From assembly GCF_026805325.1 (NCBI RefSeq), contig NZ_JAPRAT010000014.1, positions 1 to 64,000 of the forward strand: a stretch of DNA of 64,000 nt, read 5' to 3'. This document shows positions 1-10,884 of this stretch, piece by piece. The position numbers and the translations under genes are program-made. Below the pieces are notes generated by a model, which was not told the origin of the DNA, searched no databases, and saw only the letters and a program-made list of their open reading frames with translations. Every line of letters begins with the position of its first letter. The stretch's first letter is position 1. This DNA is from Natronobacillus azotifigens (GTDB lineage: Bacteria > Bacillota > Bacilli > Bacillales > Amphibacillaceae).

Positions 1-29
1 CTGCATAAGCACTTTACGCTGGAACAGAA

Positions 30-1793
30 TTATAAAATGCTTGCGTGACCTACGTAAATGTCACCTTTTTTCGCATCAATCGTAATTTCTTTTCCATTTT
101 CGATAGATGTCATTGCTTTTTCAACACCTACAATTACTGGGATGCCAAGGTCTAAACCAACTACTGCTGCGTGAGAAGTTAAGCCGCCTTCTTCCGTAAT
201 AATACCACTTGCTTTTTCTAAAGCAGGCATCATTTCTTTGCTGGTTCCGTATGTTACAAGAATATCGCCATAGTTTACGAGTTCGTTTGCTTCTGTTGCA
301 TTCTTGGCAACTACAACTTTACCATAGCTACTCCCTTTTCCTACACCTTGACCTTTTGTTAAAACATCTCCAATAATATGGATTTTCATAAGGTTTGTTG
401 TACCACTTTCTCCTACTGGTACACCAGCAGTAATAATAATGCGATCACCTTTACTGAAGTGTCCAGCCTCTAAACCACGTTCGATAGCTAAATCTAATAC
501 TTCATCTGTTGTGTACGCGTATTTCCCAATGATTGCTTGAACACCCCAAACAAGAGAAAGGCGACGAGTTACTTTCTCATCAAAAGTAACAGCAATGATT
601 GGTGCTTTCGGACGATATTTAGAAATCATACGAGCTGTATGACCACTTACAGTTGGTGTAAGAATTGCTCTAACATCTAAATTCATCGCAGAGTGATTCA
701 CGGATTGGCTGATTGCATCCGTCATAGTCATCTCACTTGATTTTGAACGACGCTCTAGGATTGCTTTATGATCTAAGACAGTTTCAGCTTTTAATGCAAT
801 GTTATTCATCGTTTGTACAGATTCTACTGGATAATCACCGGCAGCTGTTTCTCCGGAAAGCATAATTGCATCTGTACCATCAAAAATAGCGTTTGCAACA
901 TCAGACGCTTCCGCACGTGTAGGACGTGGGTTTCTCTGCATAGAATCAAGCATTTGTGTTGCCGTGATAACAGGTTTACCCGCAGTATTACATTTTTTGA
1001 TCATGTCTTTTTGTACAATTGGTACATCTTCAGCTGGAATCTCTACTCCTAAGTCACCACGAGCAACCATTAAACCATCACTTACTTGAAGAATAGCGTC
1101 TAAGTTATCGACACCTTCTTGGTTCTCGATCTTAGGAATAATGTTAATATCCTTACCACCATTGCTATCTAAATGTTCTCTAATTGTTAAAACGTCAGCA
1201 GCACGACGAATGAAAGAAGCTGCAACAAAGTCTACACCTTGCTCAATACCAAATTTAATATCAGCCGCATCTTTATCCGTCATTCCTGGTAGGTTCACGC
1301 TAACATTAGGAACGTTAACACCTTTTTTATTTTTTAATAGACCAGAGTTTAATGCGATCGTTTTCAATTCTTTTTCTGATTCTAAAATTTCAACAACTTC
1401 TAATTCAATTAATCCGTCATCTAATAAAATCTTTGAACCGACATGAACGTCATCGATCAGCTGAGGATAAGTAACAGCAAATTTTTCTTTTGTTCCTAGA
1501 ACTGTCTCATCCATGGAGATATTAATATAATCTCCTCTTTCAATATCAACTTTTCCATCTTTCATCGTACCTGTACGAATTTCTGGTCCTTTTGTATCCA
1601 AAAGAATTGCAACAGTTTTACCAGTCTTCTCAGAAGCTTCTCTGATGTTTTTAATTCGAGCACCATGTTCTTCGAAATCTCCGTGTGAAAAATTCAGACG
1701 AGCTACATTCATACCAGCCTCAATTAATTGTGTTAGTTTTTCAACCGTTTCTGAAGCCGGTCCAATCGTACAAACAATTTTAGTTCTTCTCAT
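30..1793 (-). CDS. pyk: pyruvate kinase with C-terminal PEP-utiliser domain
   Basis: Pyruvate kinase converts phosphoenolpyruvate and ADP to pyruvate and ATP, the last step of glycolysis, in the cytosol. The 587 residues begin [14 protein letters not shown], the family signature. The catalytic barrel carries the [12 protein letters not shown] substrate motif. After about residue 475 comes the extra PEP-utiliser mobile domain found in Bacillus enzymes, with the [11 protein letters not shown] motif. The length equals the Bacillus form (about 585). A strong ribosome site (AAGGAGG) precedes the ATG. It lies 40 bp after pfkA on the same strand, so the two are very probably cotranscribed as in B. 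subtilis. Confidence 0.98.
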   Translation of the reverse strand: MRRTKIVCTIGPASETVEKLTQLIEAGMNVARLNFSHGDFEEHGARIKNIREASEKTGKTVAILLDTKGPEIRTGTMKDGKVDIERGDYINISMDETVLGTKEKFAVTYPQLIDDVHVGSKILLDDGLIELEVVEILESEKELKTIALNSGLLKNKKGVNVPNVSVNLPGMTDKDAADIKFGIEQGVDFVAASFIRRAADVLTIREHLDSNGGKDINIIPKIENQEGVDNLDAILQVSDGLMVARGDLGVEIPAEDVPIVQKDMIKKCNTAGKPVITATQMLDSMQRNPRPTRAEASDVANAIFDGTDAIMLSGETAAGDYPVESVQTMNNIALKAETVLDHKAILERRSKSSEMTMTDAISQSVNHSAMNLDVRAILTPTVSGHTARMISKYRPKAPIIAVTFDEKVTRRLSLVWGVQAIIGKYAYTTDEVLDLAIERGLEAGHFSKGDRIIITAGVPVGESGTTNLMKIHIIGDVLTKGQGVGKGSSYGKVVVAKNATEANELVNYGDILVTYGTSKEMMPALEKASGIITEEGGLTSHAAVVGLDLGIPVIVGVEKAMTSIENGKEITIDAKKGDIYVGHASIL

Positions 1794-1839
1794 TTTAGAT
1801 ATTTCCTCCTTAGATTTTCAAAAACAATTTATCTTTTAA

Positions 1840-2823
<984 letters not shown>

Positions 2824-2846
2824 TCATTAACTACCCTATCCATTCT

Positions 2847-2875
2847 AGCATAAATATATCCTAATTTAATTTCAA
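2847..2875 (-). promoter_or_regulatory. putative sigma-A promoter of pfkA-pyk
   Basis: On the minus strand TTGAAA (2870-2875) is followed after 17 bp by TATGCT (2847-2852). It lies 48 bp upstream of the pfkA start codon, a fitting place for the pfkA-pyk promoter. The -10 box matches the consensus at four of six positions. Confidence 0.5.
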
Positions 2876-2909
2876 CTAAGATTATACATGAAAGCGTACA
2901 AAATCACAC

Positions 2910-2933
2910 CCCTAAATATGTCGATTTAGGGGG
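2910..2933. terminator. hairpin between accA and pfkA, possible terminator
   Basis: CCCCTAAAT and ATTTAGGGG form a perfect 9-bp stem with a 6-base loop, about 60 bp after the accA stop codon. There is no strong U-run behind it on the minus strand. It may be a weak terminator or a transcript-end stabiliser for the accDA message. Confidence 0.4.
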
Positions 2934-2995
2934 AAATCTGAAAAAATTATTTATTTTTTTCTCTAGGAGCCGAAAATAATGGACAATTTATCATT

Positions 2996-3949
2996 CTAGA
3001 TATCAAAGCCACCAATTTTTTTGTACTTACACCATCTTTTTTCAACCAAATCGTCTGGATCTATTTTTGTTAGAAAAGAAAGGGACTTTTGAATATAAAC
3101 ATCCAGATAAGCTACTTGCATAGTCAGATCACGATGAGAGCCACCTCTTGGTTCTGGAATAACTTCATCAATTACCGCTAAAGATTTTAAATCGTTCGCT
3201 GTAATTTTCAACGATCTTGCTGCTTGTTTTGCTTTACCAGCATCTTTCCATAAAATACTAGCAGCTCCTTCCGGCGAAATAACGGAATAGGTTGCATTTT
3301 CAAGCATATGAAGATGATCAGCCAAGCCAATTCCTAAAGCTCCACCACTACCACCTTCACCAATCACAACAGAGATGATTGGAACACGCAAACTTGCCAT
3401 TTCCAAAAGGTTACGAGCGATGGCCTCCCCTTGCCCCCGTTCCTCTGCAGCTTTACCAGGGTGAGCACCTTTCGTATCGATCAAGGTTATGATCGGACGA
3501 TTAAATTTCTCTGCCAATTTCATCTGGCGTAACGCTTTCCGATATCCTTCTGGATGAGGACTACCAAAATTACGGTATAAATTTTCTTTTGTATTTTTCC
3601 CTCGTTGATGACCAATTACAGTGACTGGTTGACCTTTATACTTAGCGATTCCTGCTACTATTGCTGGGTCATCCCGATAAAGTCGATCTCCATGTAATTC
3701 AATAAAATCAGTAAATAATTGCTCTACATAATCCAATGTTGTTGGTCGTTCAGGATGTCTAGCAATCTGCACACGATCCCAAGACTCTAAGTTCCCATAA
3801 ATATCTTTTTCTAACTTTTCCAAACGAGATTCTAATGTGCTAATCTCTGCTGTTAAATCCATGTCACTTGCTTTGGTCATCGTTTTCAATTCTTCGATTT
3901 TTTCTTTCAATTCAATCACAGGTTTTTCAAATTCTAATACTTGTTTCAA
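2996..3949 (-). CDS. accA: acetyl-CoA carboxylase carboxyltransferase subunit alpha
   Basis: With AccD it forms the carboxyltransferase that moves CO2 from biotin carboxyl carrier protein to acetyl-CoA, giving malonyl-CoA for fatty acid synthesis. The 317-residue protein has the N-terminal helical hairpin ([21 protein letters not shown]) and the crotonase-like core with [12 protein letters not shown] near residue 200. Length matches the family (about 320). Its start codon overlaps the accD stop by 4 bp, indicating translational coupling of the two subunits, which are needed in equal amounts. Confidence 0.97.
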   Translation of the reverse strand: MKQVLEFEKPVIELKEKIEELKTMTKASDMDLTAEISTLESRLEKLEKDIYGNLESWDRVQIARHPERPTTLDYVEQLFTDFIELHGDRLYRDDPAIVAGIAKYKGQPVTVIGHQRGKNTKENLYRNFGSPHPEGYRKALRQMKLAEKFNRPIITLIDTKGAHPGKAAEERGQGEAIARNLLEMASLRVPIISVVIGEGGSGGALGIGLADHLHMLENATYSVISPEGAASILWKDAGKAKQAARSLKITANDLKSLAVIDEVIPEPRGGSHRDLTMQVAYLDVYIQKSLSFLTKIDPDDLVEKRWCKYKKIGGFDI

Positions 3950-4809
3950 TTTTGTATCCCCCCTGATTGATGTAAATCTAATACTGTCGTGAGCATTCGC
4001 TTCATCTCTTCTCGAGCAACCACTTTATCAATCTGTCCATGCTCTAATTGAAATTCTGCCGTCTGAAAGTCTTCTGGAAGTTTTTCGCGGATTGTCTGTT
4101 CAATAATTCGTCGCCCTGCAAATCCAATCAGTGCACCTGGCTCAGCAAAATGATAATCACCAATAGAAGCAAAGCTTGCCGAAACTCCTCCAGTTGTTGG
4201 ATTGGTCATTACTACAACCATACAGCCGCCAGATTGATTAAATCGCTGAACGGCCATTGAAGTTTTCGCCATCTGCATGAGACTAATCATCCCCTCTTGC
4301 ATACGTGCTCCGCCGGAGGCTGTGAAGATAATGATTGGAATCTTTTGTTCTTTTGCTCGTTCAATTGCCCGTGCAATTTTTTCCCCAACAACGGATCCCA
4401 TACTTGCCATTCGAAATCTTGCATCCATTACAACGATTGCTGTTTCAAAATTATTAATTTTCCCTTTCCCTGTTACTACCGCATCTTTCAATCCGGTCTT
4501 TTCCTGATCTTTTTCTAATTTTTCTTGATAGTTAGGAAACTGTAAAGGGTTATTTGATTCAAGATCCCGATCCCATTCTTCAAAAGTATCTATATCCATT
4601 AAACTCTCTATTCGTTGGTATGCGCCTATTCGATGATGGTGTCCACACTCTGGACAAACATGTAGATGTTTCTTCCACTCTTTTTCATAGAAGATCTTCG
4701 AGCAACCCTGGCATTTTTCTACCAAACCTTCTGGTATATCTTGTTTCGCTTTTTCACTAGGAATAGCAGCATATTTTTTCTTTTTAGAAAACAAGCTTTT
4801 CATTTGCAT
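3946..4809 (-). CDS. accD: acetyl-CoA carboxylase carboxyltransferase subunit beta
   Basis: Beta subunit of the carboxyltransferase that makes malonyl-CoA. Near residues 33-58 is the C4 zinc ribbon (CQGC ... CPEC) typical of AccD. The crotonase fold follows, with SGGARMQEG and the [12 protein letters not shown] oxyanion region. The start at 4809 (MQMKSLF) is preferred over the ATG two codons on because AAGGGGGA lies about 8 bases before it. It sits 26 bp after the GntR gene and overlaps accA. The set malic enzyme-GntR-accD-accA looks like one transcription unit. Confidence 0.97.
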   Translation of the reverse strand: MQMKSLFSKKKKYAAIPSEKAKQDIPEGLVEKCQGCSKIFYEKEWKKHLHVCPECGHHHRIGAYQRIESLMDIDTFEEWDRDLESNNPLQFPNYQEKLEKDQEKTGLKDAVVTGKGKINNFETAIVVMDARFRMASMGSVVGEKIARAIERAKEQKIPIIIFTASGGARMQEGMISLMQMAKTSMAVQRFNQSGGCMVVVMTNPTTGGVSASFASIGDYHFAEPGALIGFAGRRIIEQTIREKLPEDFQTAEFQLEHGQIDKVVAREEMKRMLTTVLDLHQSGGIQN

Positions 4810-4835
4810 GGATAACGTCCCCCTTTATCAGCGTC

Positions 4836-5456
4836 TTATCCTTCAGCTGTTTCAAAAATCTTCTCAATTTCTTGATAATGATCCTGGACAAAAACATTCT
4901 TTACTTTTAAATAAAAACGATCAGAATATTGCTGGACATGAAAAGTCTCAACGAATTCGTCCATTAAACGCCACATTTTTTCTAATAAATCATTTTTTGC
5001 CGATTGAAAAACTACTTGATAAAAAGCACGATGCTTTGATATTGTTTGTCCATTTTTTACTTGGGCTATTTCTTCCCACTGTTCAACTACACCCAAACGA
5101 TCAGACGCAAATGCCATTTTCAATGCTTCTTTTTCGATTAGTCGCTTTACTTCCAAGATATCAATTTTTGTATTTGGGTCTTGAAAGATAAACATTGCTA
5201 ACAAGGATAAGGTTCGATATGACTGATAAGAGCGTAAAAATGTTCCTTCACCAGTTTTTGTTTCGATTAACCCTAATAGCTCAATTGCACGCAATCCTTC
5301 TCTAATTGATGAACGACTCACTTGCAACTGATCAACCAATTCTCGTTCAGACGGCAACCGATCTCCTGGCTGTAATTCATTCTCTTTTATATAATTTTTC
5401 AATTTATCCAAAACATTTTCATATGCTTTTGTTTTTCGAAATGATGTCATAACCAA
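4836..5456 (-). CDS. GntR/FadR-subfamily transcriptional regulator
   Basis: DNA-binding regulator of about 206 residues. The N-terminal winged helix-turn-helix is typical of GntR (PGDRLPSERELVDQLQVSRSSIREGLRAIELLGLIETKTGEGTFL, about residues 32-75; recognition helix SRSSIREGL). The C-terminal half is a short all-helical FCD-like ligand domain. The likely start is TTG at 5456, because AAGGGG lies 7 bases before it; the ATG at 5450 is 13 bases away. It lies 33 bp after the malic enzyme gene and 26 bp before accD. A perfect FadR-like palindrome just after the operon's promoter suggests autoregulation of this operon. The ligand (perhaps acyl-CoA or a carboxylic acid) is unknown. Confidence 0.88.
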   Translation of the reverse strand: MVMTSFRKTKAYENVLDKLKNYIKENELQPGDRLPSERELVDQLQVSRSSIREGLRAIELLGLIETKTGEGTFLRSYQSYRTLSLLAMFIFQDPNTKIDILEVKRLIEKEALKMAFASDRLGVVEQWEEIAQVKNGQTISKHRAFYQVVFQSAKNDLLEKMWRLMDEFVETFHVQQYSDRFYLKVKNVFVQDHYQEIEKIFETAEG

Positions 5457-5489
5457 AACTTTACCCCTTGTCTAATTTATGAAATAACT

Positions 5490-6671
5490 TTAGTCGATTC
5501 GTGCGACACCAGTGTTTTTTGCAGCTTTTGCTACTGCTTTTGCTACTGCAGGTGCAACTCGCTCATCGAATGGATTAGGAATGACATAGTCTGCTCTTAA
5601 TTCATCTTCCTTAATTAACATGGCGATCGCTTCTACTGCAGCAACTTTCATTTCTTCATTGATGTCTGAGGAACGAACGTCAAGCGCCCCACGAAAAATA
5701 CCAGGAAACGCCAATACGTTATTCACTTGATTTGGATAATCCGAGCGCCCTGTTCCTACTACAGCAGCACCAGCTTTTATTGCAAGTTCTGGTAAAATTT
5801 CAGGATCTGGATTTGCCATTGCGAATACAATTGGGTCTTGTTTCATCGAACGAATCATCGCTTCGTCGACTAGGCCTCCTAGAGATACACCAATAAAGAC
5901 ATCGGCATCTTCCATCACTGTACGGAGATCACCAGCGATATTATTTTTATTCGTAAAACTTGCAATCTCTTCCTTCATTGTATTCATCCCATTTGAGCGT
6001 CCTTGGTAAATCGCACCCTTGGAATCACATAAAATCATATCGTTTACTCCGAAATGAGCTAACAATTTTACAATCGCAATGCCTGCAGCACCCGCCCCAT
6101 TAATAACTACTTTGATTGTCTCAAAAGATTTATTGACTAATTTAAGTGCATTGAAGAGGCCAGCTAATGTTACGATTGCTGTACCGTGCTGATCATCGTG
6201 AAAAACAGGAATATCTAGTTGCTCTTTTAATGCTTCTTCAATAGCAAAACAATTCGGTGCAGCAATATCCTCTAAATTAATACCTCCAAAGGTTGGAGCG
6301 AGTAATTTTACTGTTTCAATAACTTGATCCACATCTTGGGTATCTAGACAAATAGGAAATGCATCTACATCTCCAAAGTTTTTAAATAAGACCGCTTTCC
6401 CTTCCATAACTGGCAATGCTGCTTGTGCACCAATATTACCTAGGCCTAAAACAGCAGAGCCATCTGTGACTACACCGACCATGTTAGCTTTCATTGTATA
6501 TGTATATGCTTTGTCTTGATTCTTCTCAATTTCCAAACAAGGCTCTGCAACACCTGGTGAGTATGCTAAACTAAGGTCCTCTTCATTTGCTACAGGTACT
6601 TTAGCTTGTACCGATAGTTTCCCTTGTTTTTCCTCATGCATTTGCAAAGCTTGATCTCGTAATCTTGTCAT
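5490..6671 (-). CDS. ytsJ: NAD(P)-dependent malic enzyme (YtsJ type)
   Basis: Decarboxylates malate to pyruvate with reduction of NAD(P). The B. subtilis homologue YtsJ favours NADP and supplies NADPH. Visible motifs are SLAYSPGVAEPC near residue 34, the metal and substrate region FHDDQHGTAIV, the Rossmann loop INGAGAAGIAI and the C-terminal AFPGIFRGALDVR. The ATG at 6671 fits the AAGGGG ribosome site (11 bases away) better than the TTG one codon upstream. The protein ends at GVARID, some 15-20 residues shorter than B. subtilis YtsJ as I recall it. It is the first gene of the malic enzyme-GntR-accDA unit, linking NADPH and malonyl-CoA supply. Confidence 0.95.
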   Translation of the reverse strand: MTRLRDQALQMHEEKQGKLSVQAKVPVANEEDLSLAYSPGVAEPCLEIEKNQDKAYTYTMKANMVGVVTDGSAVLGLGNIGAQAALPVMEGKAVLFKNFGDVDAFPICLDTQDVDQVIETVKLLAPTFGGINLEDIAAPNCFAIEEALKEQLDIPVFHDDQHGTAIVTLAGLFNALKLVNKSFETIKVVINGAGAAGIAIVKLLAHFGVNDMILCDSKGAIYQGRSNGMNTMKEEIASFTNKNNIAGDLRTVMEDADVFIGVSLGGLVDEAMIRSMKQDPIVFAMANPDPEILPELAIKAGAAVVGTGRSDYPNQVNNVLAFPGIFRGALDVRSSDINEEMKVAAVEAIAMLIKEDELRADYVIPNPFDERVAPAVAKAVAKAAKNTGVARID

Positions 6672-6705
6672 CAATTTCTCCCCTTATTCTATGTAAAATG
6701 AAACG

Positions 6706-6741
6706 ATAATCAGTTAGAGGTATTAACATCTAACTGATTAT
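6706..6741 (-). promoter_or_regulatory. 13-bp inverted repeat in the malic enzyme leader
   Basis: Perfect inverted repeat ATAATCAGTTAGA (6706-6718) / TCTAACTGATTAT (6729-6741) with a 10-base loop. It lies 35-70 bp upstream of the malic enzyme ATG, inside the predicted transcript leader and just ahead of the ribosome site. There is no U-run, so it is not an ordinary terminator. It could be an RNA hairpin affecting translation or stability, or an operator. Confidence 0.6.
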
Positions 6742-6858
6742 TATCCTATTAACCCTGCACGTTACTTCTCCTGAAGAAATGTTACTTTTCCAATAGTGAG
6801 TGATCGCTAAGCATGAGTTAGTCATAGGAATATATAAGAATCTTGTTCAGCATTCCAT

Positions 6859-6869
6859 TGGTCTGACCA
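6859..6869 (-). promoter_or_regulatory. FadR-type operator palindrome
   Basis: TGGTCTGACCA on the plus strand (TGGTCAGACCA on the coding strand) is a perfect 5+1+5 palindrome. It equals the core of the Escherichia coli FadR site (TGGTCNGACCA) and fits the TnGTnnnACnA pattern of FadR-subfamily GntR operators. It begins about 6 bp after the predicted transcription start of the operon that encodes a FadR-like protein, a position where binding would block transcription. Binding itself is inference. Confidence 0.6.
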
Positions 6870-6881
6870 CTCAACCACTCT

Positions 6882-6909
6882 ATTATATCAGATAACATAA
6901 GTGTGTAAA
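6882..6909 (-). promoter_or_regulatory. putative sigma-A promoter of the malic enzyme-GntR-accDA operon
   Basis: Minus-strand TTTACA (6904-6909), 16-bp spacer, TATAAT (6882-6887), with an extended TG one base before the -10 box. Transcription would start near 6875, giving a leader of about 200 nt that contains the FadR-like palindrome and the 13-bp inverted repeat. The -10 box is perfect. Confidence 0.7.
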
Positions 6910-6975
6910 GCAGAAGATATAAGCAAAAAAAGTCGAATAGCGCTTAATCGTTTCCTCTCTTATTCAAGTAGTCCA

Positions 6976-9900
6976 TTAAACCTTTTTTACAACAACATTT
7001 TCACGTTCAAATAATTGATATAGCTTATTTAAGCATTCCCTTGTAATTTGTAAATTATAATCAGTAGCTAACTGATACGTTTGTTTCTTTTCAACTTGAT
7101 AGATAAAAATCGGTGTATCTCCCGGATATTTGTTGGCAATTTCTTTCAATTCTTGAAGAAATTCATCCTTTGATCTCGAATCAGTTATTCGAATAAACAA
7201 ACGTTGTCTTTGTTCTTCGGGGTGGAAATTCTCTATATCAAAGATTTCCATTTCATTGATCACAAGTTGTACCGACTGTTGCCTTTCTTCGGTTTTACCG
7301 ACAATTCTTACCAACGATTCTTCTTTCAACCACGTTTTTACTTCACGAAAAAGATCAGGAAATAGGACAGCGTCTAGCTCATCTTCTTCATCAATTAAGG
7401 TAAGGAATGCCATTTGATCTCCGCGTTTCGTCCGAATTACTTTTATTTCTTCAACAGCTAGCACTGTTTTTTGTTTATTTCTACCTAACACACTTCTCAG
7501 TTGCGCAATGCTTAAATAACCACTCGAACGTAAAGATATTCGAACATTGGCAAGAGGATGGTTAGAGACATACATCCCTAATATCTCTTTTTCATAAGCC
7601 AATTGTTGCAAAACGGTAAAGGGTTCTACCTTCTGGTAGCTTCCATCCAAGTGCAAATCATTTCCAAATAAACTTTCTTGATCTTCAAAATCTCCAAATA
7701 GCTCTCCTTGCTCCATCGCCTGGTCTAGAGTAGCTAAAAGTGTTGCTCGATCAACATTTGTCTCATCAAAAGCACCAGAAAGAATCAATAGTTCAATCGC
7801 CGAACGATTTACCACTTTCAAGTTAACTCGTAAACAAAAATCAAACAAATCTTTAAAACGTCCCTGTTTCCGTACTTGTAGTAATTCCTTTACAACAGGT
7901 TGCCCAATACCTTTAATGGACCATAATCCCATCCGAATATTTTGTTTATCCACATAAAACCTGCCATAGCTATAATTAATCGAAGGAGGTAATAAGGAAA
8001 TCCCACGATCACGTGCTTCTCTAATATATGCTTGCATTTTCTCTTTTTGACCGACCACTGCGTTTAGTAATTCAGTTAAAAAATATGCTGGATAATGTGC
8101 TTTTAGATACGCTAATTGATAAGCAATTAGGCTATACGCTACAGCATGACTACGATTGAAACCATAATCAGAAAAACGAACAACCCAAGAAAAGATTTCT
8201 TCCGCTACATTTTCTTGATACCCATTTGCTTTGCAGCCTTTCATGAATTGATCGCGCACTGTTTCCATATCAGAAGATTTTTTCTTACTTACAATTCGTC
8301 GAAGCACATCAGCTTGCCCTAAAGAAAATCCTGCAATTTGATTCGCAATCTGAATAATTTGCTCTTGATAAACTAACACACCGTATGTTGTGGAAAGAAT
8401 TGATGCTAGGTCAGGATGAATATAAGAAACGTTTTCTTTTTTGTGTTTGCGTTTGATATACGTATCAATAAACGCTAACGGCCCAGGTCGATATAGCGCG
8501 TTTACGGCTACAATATCTTCAAAAGAGTTGGGTTTAAGTTCTGTAAGTACCCGCTTCATCCCTTGTGATTCTAGTTGAAAAACACCATTCGTCTTCCCTT
8601 TCTGAAGTAAAGAAAATGTCGCTTGATCATTTAATGGTAGTTTATCTAATTGAATTTCTTGATTTTTGTCCCGTTTGATTGATTGAAGAATCCGTTCAAT
8701 GGTTGTTAGATTACGCAAACCTAAAAAGTCAATTTTTAATAAGCCAACCGCTTCAACATCCCCCATAGCCATTTGGGTGAGGCGGACATCCTGTTGCCCA
8801 TTGATCAACGCCACCGAATCTACTAGTTTTTGTTCACTAATAACAACACCGGCCGCGTGTGTCGATAAATGCCGCGGTAAACCTTCTAATATTTTTGCCA
8901 CCTTAAACAATTGTTGTAACTTACTTGACTGTTTCACATACTCTAACAATTTAGCAGATGCTTTTACACTATCCATTACTGATTTGGAACTTTGTTGATT
9001 GATTTCATTTAAGATAAAGGTTAGATCTTCTGTTGATATCTCCATTACTTTTGCTAATTCCCGAAGAACAGAGCGCGTTTGAAATGTGCCAAACGTACCA
9101 ATTTGAGCAACGTGTTCACTTCCATATTTATCTTTCACATAGCTTATTACTTGATCCCTGCGATGATCAGAAAAATCAATATCAATATCCGGCATAGAAA
9201 CCCTTTCCGGATTCAAGAAGCGCTCAAATAATAGATTATATTTGATTGGATCAACTGCTGTTATCCCCAGTAGATAAGCTACTAACGAACCAGCCGCTGA
9301 TCCACGACCTGGCCCGACTAAAATCCCTTGTTCTTTTGCATAACGAATAAAATCCCAAACAATTAAAAAATAATCACTGAACTGCATAGAATCGATAATC
9401 GATAGCTCATAATCTAATCGTTCAACTACTGCATTCGACCTATTAGGATATTTGACAGGTAGTGCTTCTAAACATCGTTCACGTAGATATGTATCTGCTT
9501 TTTCTCCTTCTGGTAGTGGGTATCTTGGTAATCTAGATTGATTGAGTGTTAATTCTACGTTACATAAATCTCCAAGTTGGTTTGCTTTTTCCATTAAGTT
9601 TGGATGCTCGGAAAAAGCAAGTTGTGCCTCTTTCGCATCAAAAAAATAGTTACAAGGATTCTTTTCAATATCATTCTCTTTACTTTTCCATGAATCTTTC
9701 TTATCCATTGCGCGTAAACACTGATAAGCATCATAATCTGCATCATGTAAATAGCGAACATCCCCAATCGCTACTAATTCGAACTCAGCTTGAACCAAAA
9801 AAGGAACATATTGTTGTTCTGTTCGTTTCACACCTAAATGAATAGTATCGTTAAAGCCTGCATCTCTCCATGTTTGTAAATAGGCACGCAGTGCTTCTTG

Positions 9901-10314
9901 ATCATTATTGGTACATAGTTTTTGTAGTACAGTGGTTTCGATCGGAAGAACGACAACTAGATCCTTACAGAACGTTACAAAATGGTTCTTATCTATTTGC
10001 CCTTCTGTTTCTGTCTGAATATATGTACTTAGTTGCAATAACTGTTGATAACCTTGATTGTTTTTCGCTAAAACAATTGCATTGATAATTTCCGTTTCAG
10101 TTTCTGCAATCGAAACAATCATACCGATAATTGGTTTGATTCCCTGTTTCACACATTCACGATAAAAAGTAATGGCTCCATGCATAACATTTTCATCCGT
10201 TAATGCTACTGCTCTCATGTTGTTTTTTTTCGCTTGTAATACCAATTGTTCAATTTTCACCGTACTATTCATCATGCTGTATCCACTACGGACTTGTAGA
10301 TGAGTAAATGTCAC
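6976..10314 (-). CDS. dnaE: DNA polymerase III alpha subunit DnaE
   Basis: DnaE-type replicative polymerase; in B. subtilis it extends RNA primers and hands over to PolC. The N-terminal PHP domain starts FTHLQVRSGYSMMNS. The catalytic palm holds PDIDIDFSDHRRD near residue 380. The tail has a helix-hairpin-helix region and an OB fold (LAVEEIKVIRTKRGDQMAFLTL). I place the start at GTG 10314, where GGAGGGG sits five bases before it, giving 1112 residues (B. subtilis 1115). An in-frame GTG at 10341 lacks a ribosome site. It is divergent from ytrH, as in related genomes. Confidence 0.97.
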   Translation of the reverse strand: MTFTHLQVRSGYSMMNSTVKIEQLVLQAKKNNMRAVALTDENVMHGAITFYRECVKQGIKPIIGMIVSIAETETEIINAIVLAKNNQGYQQLLQLSTYIQTETEGQIDKNHFVTFCKDLVVVLPIETTVLQKLCTNNDQEALRAYLQTWRDAGFNDTIHLGVKRTEQQYVPFLVQAEFELVAIGDVRYLHDADYDAYQCLRAMDKKDSWKSKENDIEKNPCNYFFDAKEAQLAFSEHPNLMEKANQLGDLCNVELTLNQSRLPRYPLPEGEKADTYLRERCLEALPVKYPNRSNAVVERLDYELSIIDSMQFSDYFLIVWDFIRYAKEQGILVGPGRGSAAGSLVAYLLGITAVDPIKYNLLFERFLNPERVSMPDIDIDFSDHRRDQVISYVKDKYGSEHVAQIGTFGTFQTRSVLRELAKVMEISTEDLTFILNEINQQSSKSVMDSVKASAKLLEYVKQSSKLQQLFKVAKILEGLPRHLSTHAAGVVISEQKLVDSVALINGQQDVRLTQMAMGDVEAVGLLKIDFLGLRNLTTIERILQSIKRDKNQEIQLDKLPLNDQATFSLLQKGKTNGVFQLESQGMKRVLTELKPNSFEDIVAVNALYRPGPLAFIDTYIKRKHKKENVSYIHPDLASILSTTYGVLVYQEQIIQIANQIAGFSLGQADVLRRIVSKKKSSDMETVRDQFMKGCKANGYQENVAEEIFSWVVRFSDYGFNRSHAVAYSLIAYQLAYLKAHYPAYFLTELLNAVVGQKEKMQAYIREARDRGISLLPPSINYSYGRFYVDKQNIRMGLWSIKGIGQPVVKELLQVRKQGRFKDLFDFCLRVNLKVVNRSAIELLILSGAFDETNVDRATLLATLDQAMEQGELFGDFEDQESLFGNDLHLDGSYQKVEPFTVLQQLAYEKEILGMYVSNHPLANVRISLRSSGYLSIAQLRSVLGRNKQKTVLAVEEIKVIRTKRGDQMAFLTLIDEEDELDAVLFPDLFREVKTWLKEESLVRIVGKTEERQQSVQLVINEMEIFDIENFHPEEQRQRLFIRITDSRSKDEFLQELKEIANKYPGDTPIFIYQVEKKQTYQLATDYNLQITRECLNKLYQLFERENVVVKKV

Positions 10315-10551
10315 AAGAGCCCCTCCATTCTTTCGATACACTTTTCTTTTTATTATAGCTGATTTTTTCCTTTCTTGAAAATCAATAACATAGACAAGCT
10401 AAAGCAATCATAAGATGAAAGCATAAGGACAGCAGATCTAGTTACACTTCATTCGTACCGTTTTACGCGTTTTTGACCAAGTAAATCATTTACTTTTTGA
10501 ACGATTTAAAAATTCATCTTCTATCTCACTTAGATAAAGGAGTTAATTTAC

Positions 10552-10884
10552 ATGGAGGAACGTTTCTTTGCTTCAATGATTCAGTGCTATTTCATTGCTT
10601 TAGGGGTTGTAATTGGTGGATCCTTTATTGGAAGTATTGGCGCATTCGCAACAGGCGAACCACCATTAACATTAATGGTCAGAATCGCTAGAAGTTTACG
10701 CATCTGGGCAATCGTCGCAGCAATCGGGGGAACTTTTGATGCGATAACGAATTTCGAACGTGGAATACTAGAAGGATCTACGATAGATTTAGTAAAACAA
10801 ATAATTATTATTGTTACTGCAATGGGCGGTGTACAGACCGCATTATTAGTTATTGAATGGTTTACGCAAGAGGAGATTCAATAA
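10552..10884 (+). CDS. ytrH: sporulation membrane protein YtrH
   Basis: Small (110-residue) membrane protein. In B. subtilis ytrH and ytrI are sigma-E genes needed for efficient sporulation. Two or three hydrophobic helices are visible: residues about 8-32 (MIQCYFIALGVVIGGSFIGS), 48-62 and 80-102. AAAGGAG stands ahead of the ATG. The stop overlaps the next start as TAATG, so ytrH and ytrI are translationally coupled. I could not find a clear sigma-E promoter in the 210 bp between it and dnaE. Confidence 0.9.
   Translation: MEERFFASMIQCYFIALGVVIGGSFIGSIGAFATGEPPLTLMVRIARSLRIWAIVAAIGGTFDAITNFERGILEGSTIDLVKQIIIIVTAMGGVQTALLVIEWFTQEEIQ

Noticed and set aside
813..1839. Plus-strand reading frames opposite pyk
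   Set aside because: They are antisense shadows of a highly conserved gene with no ribosome sites or known similarity.
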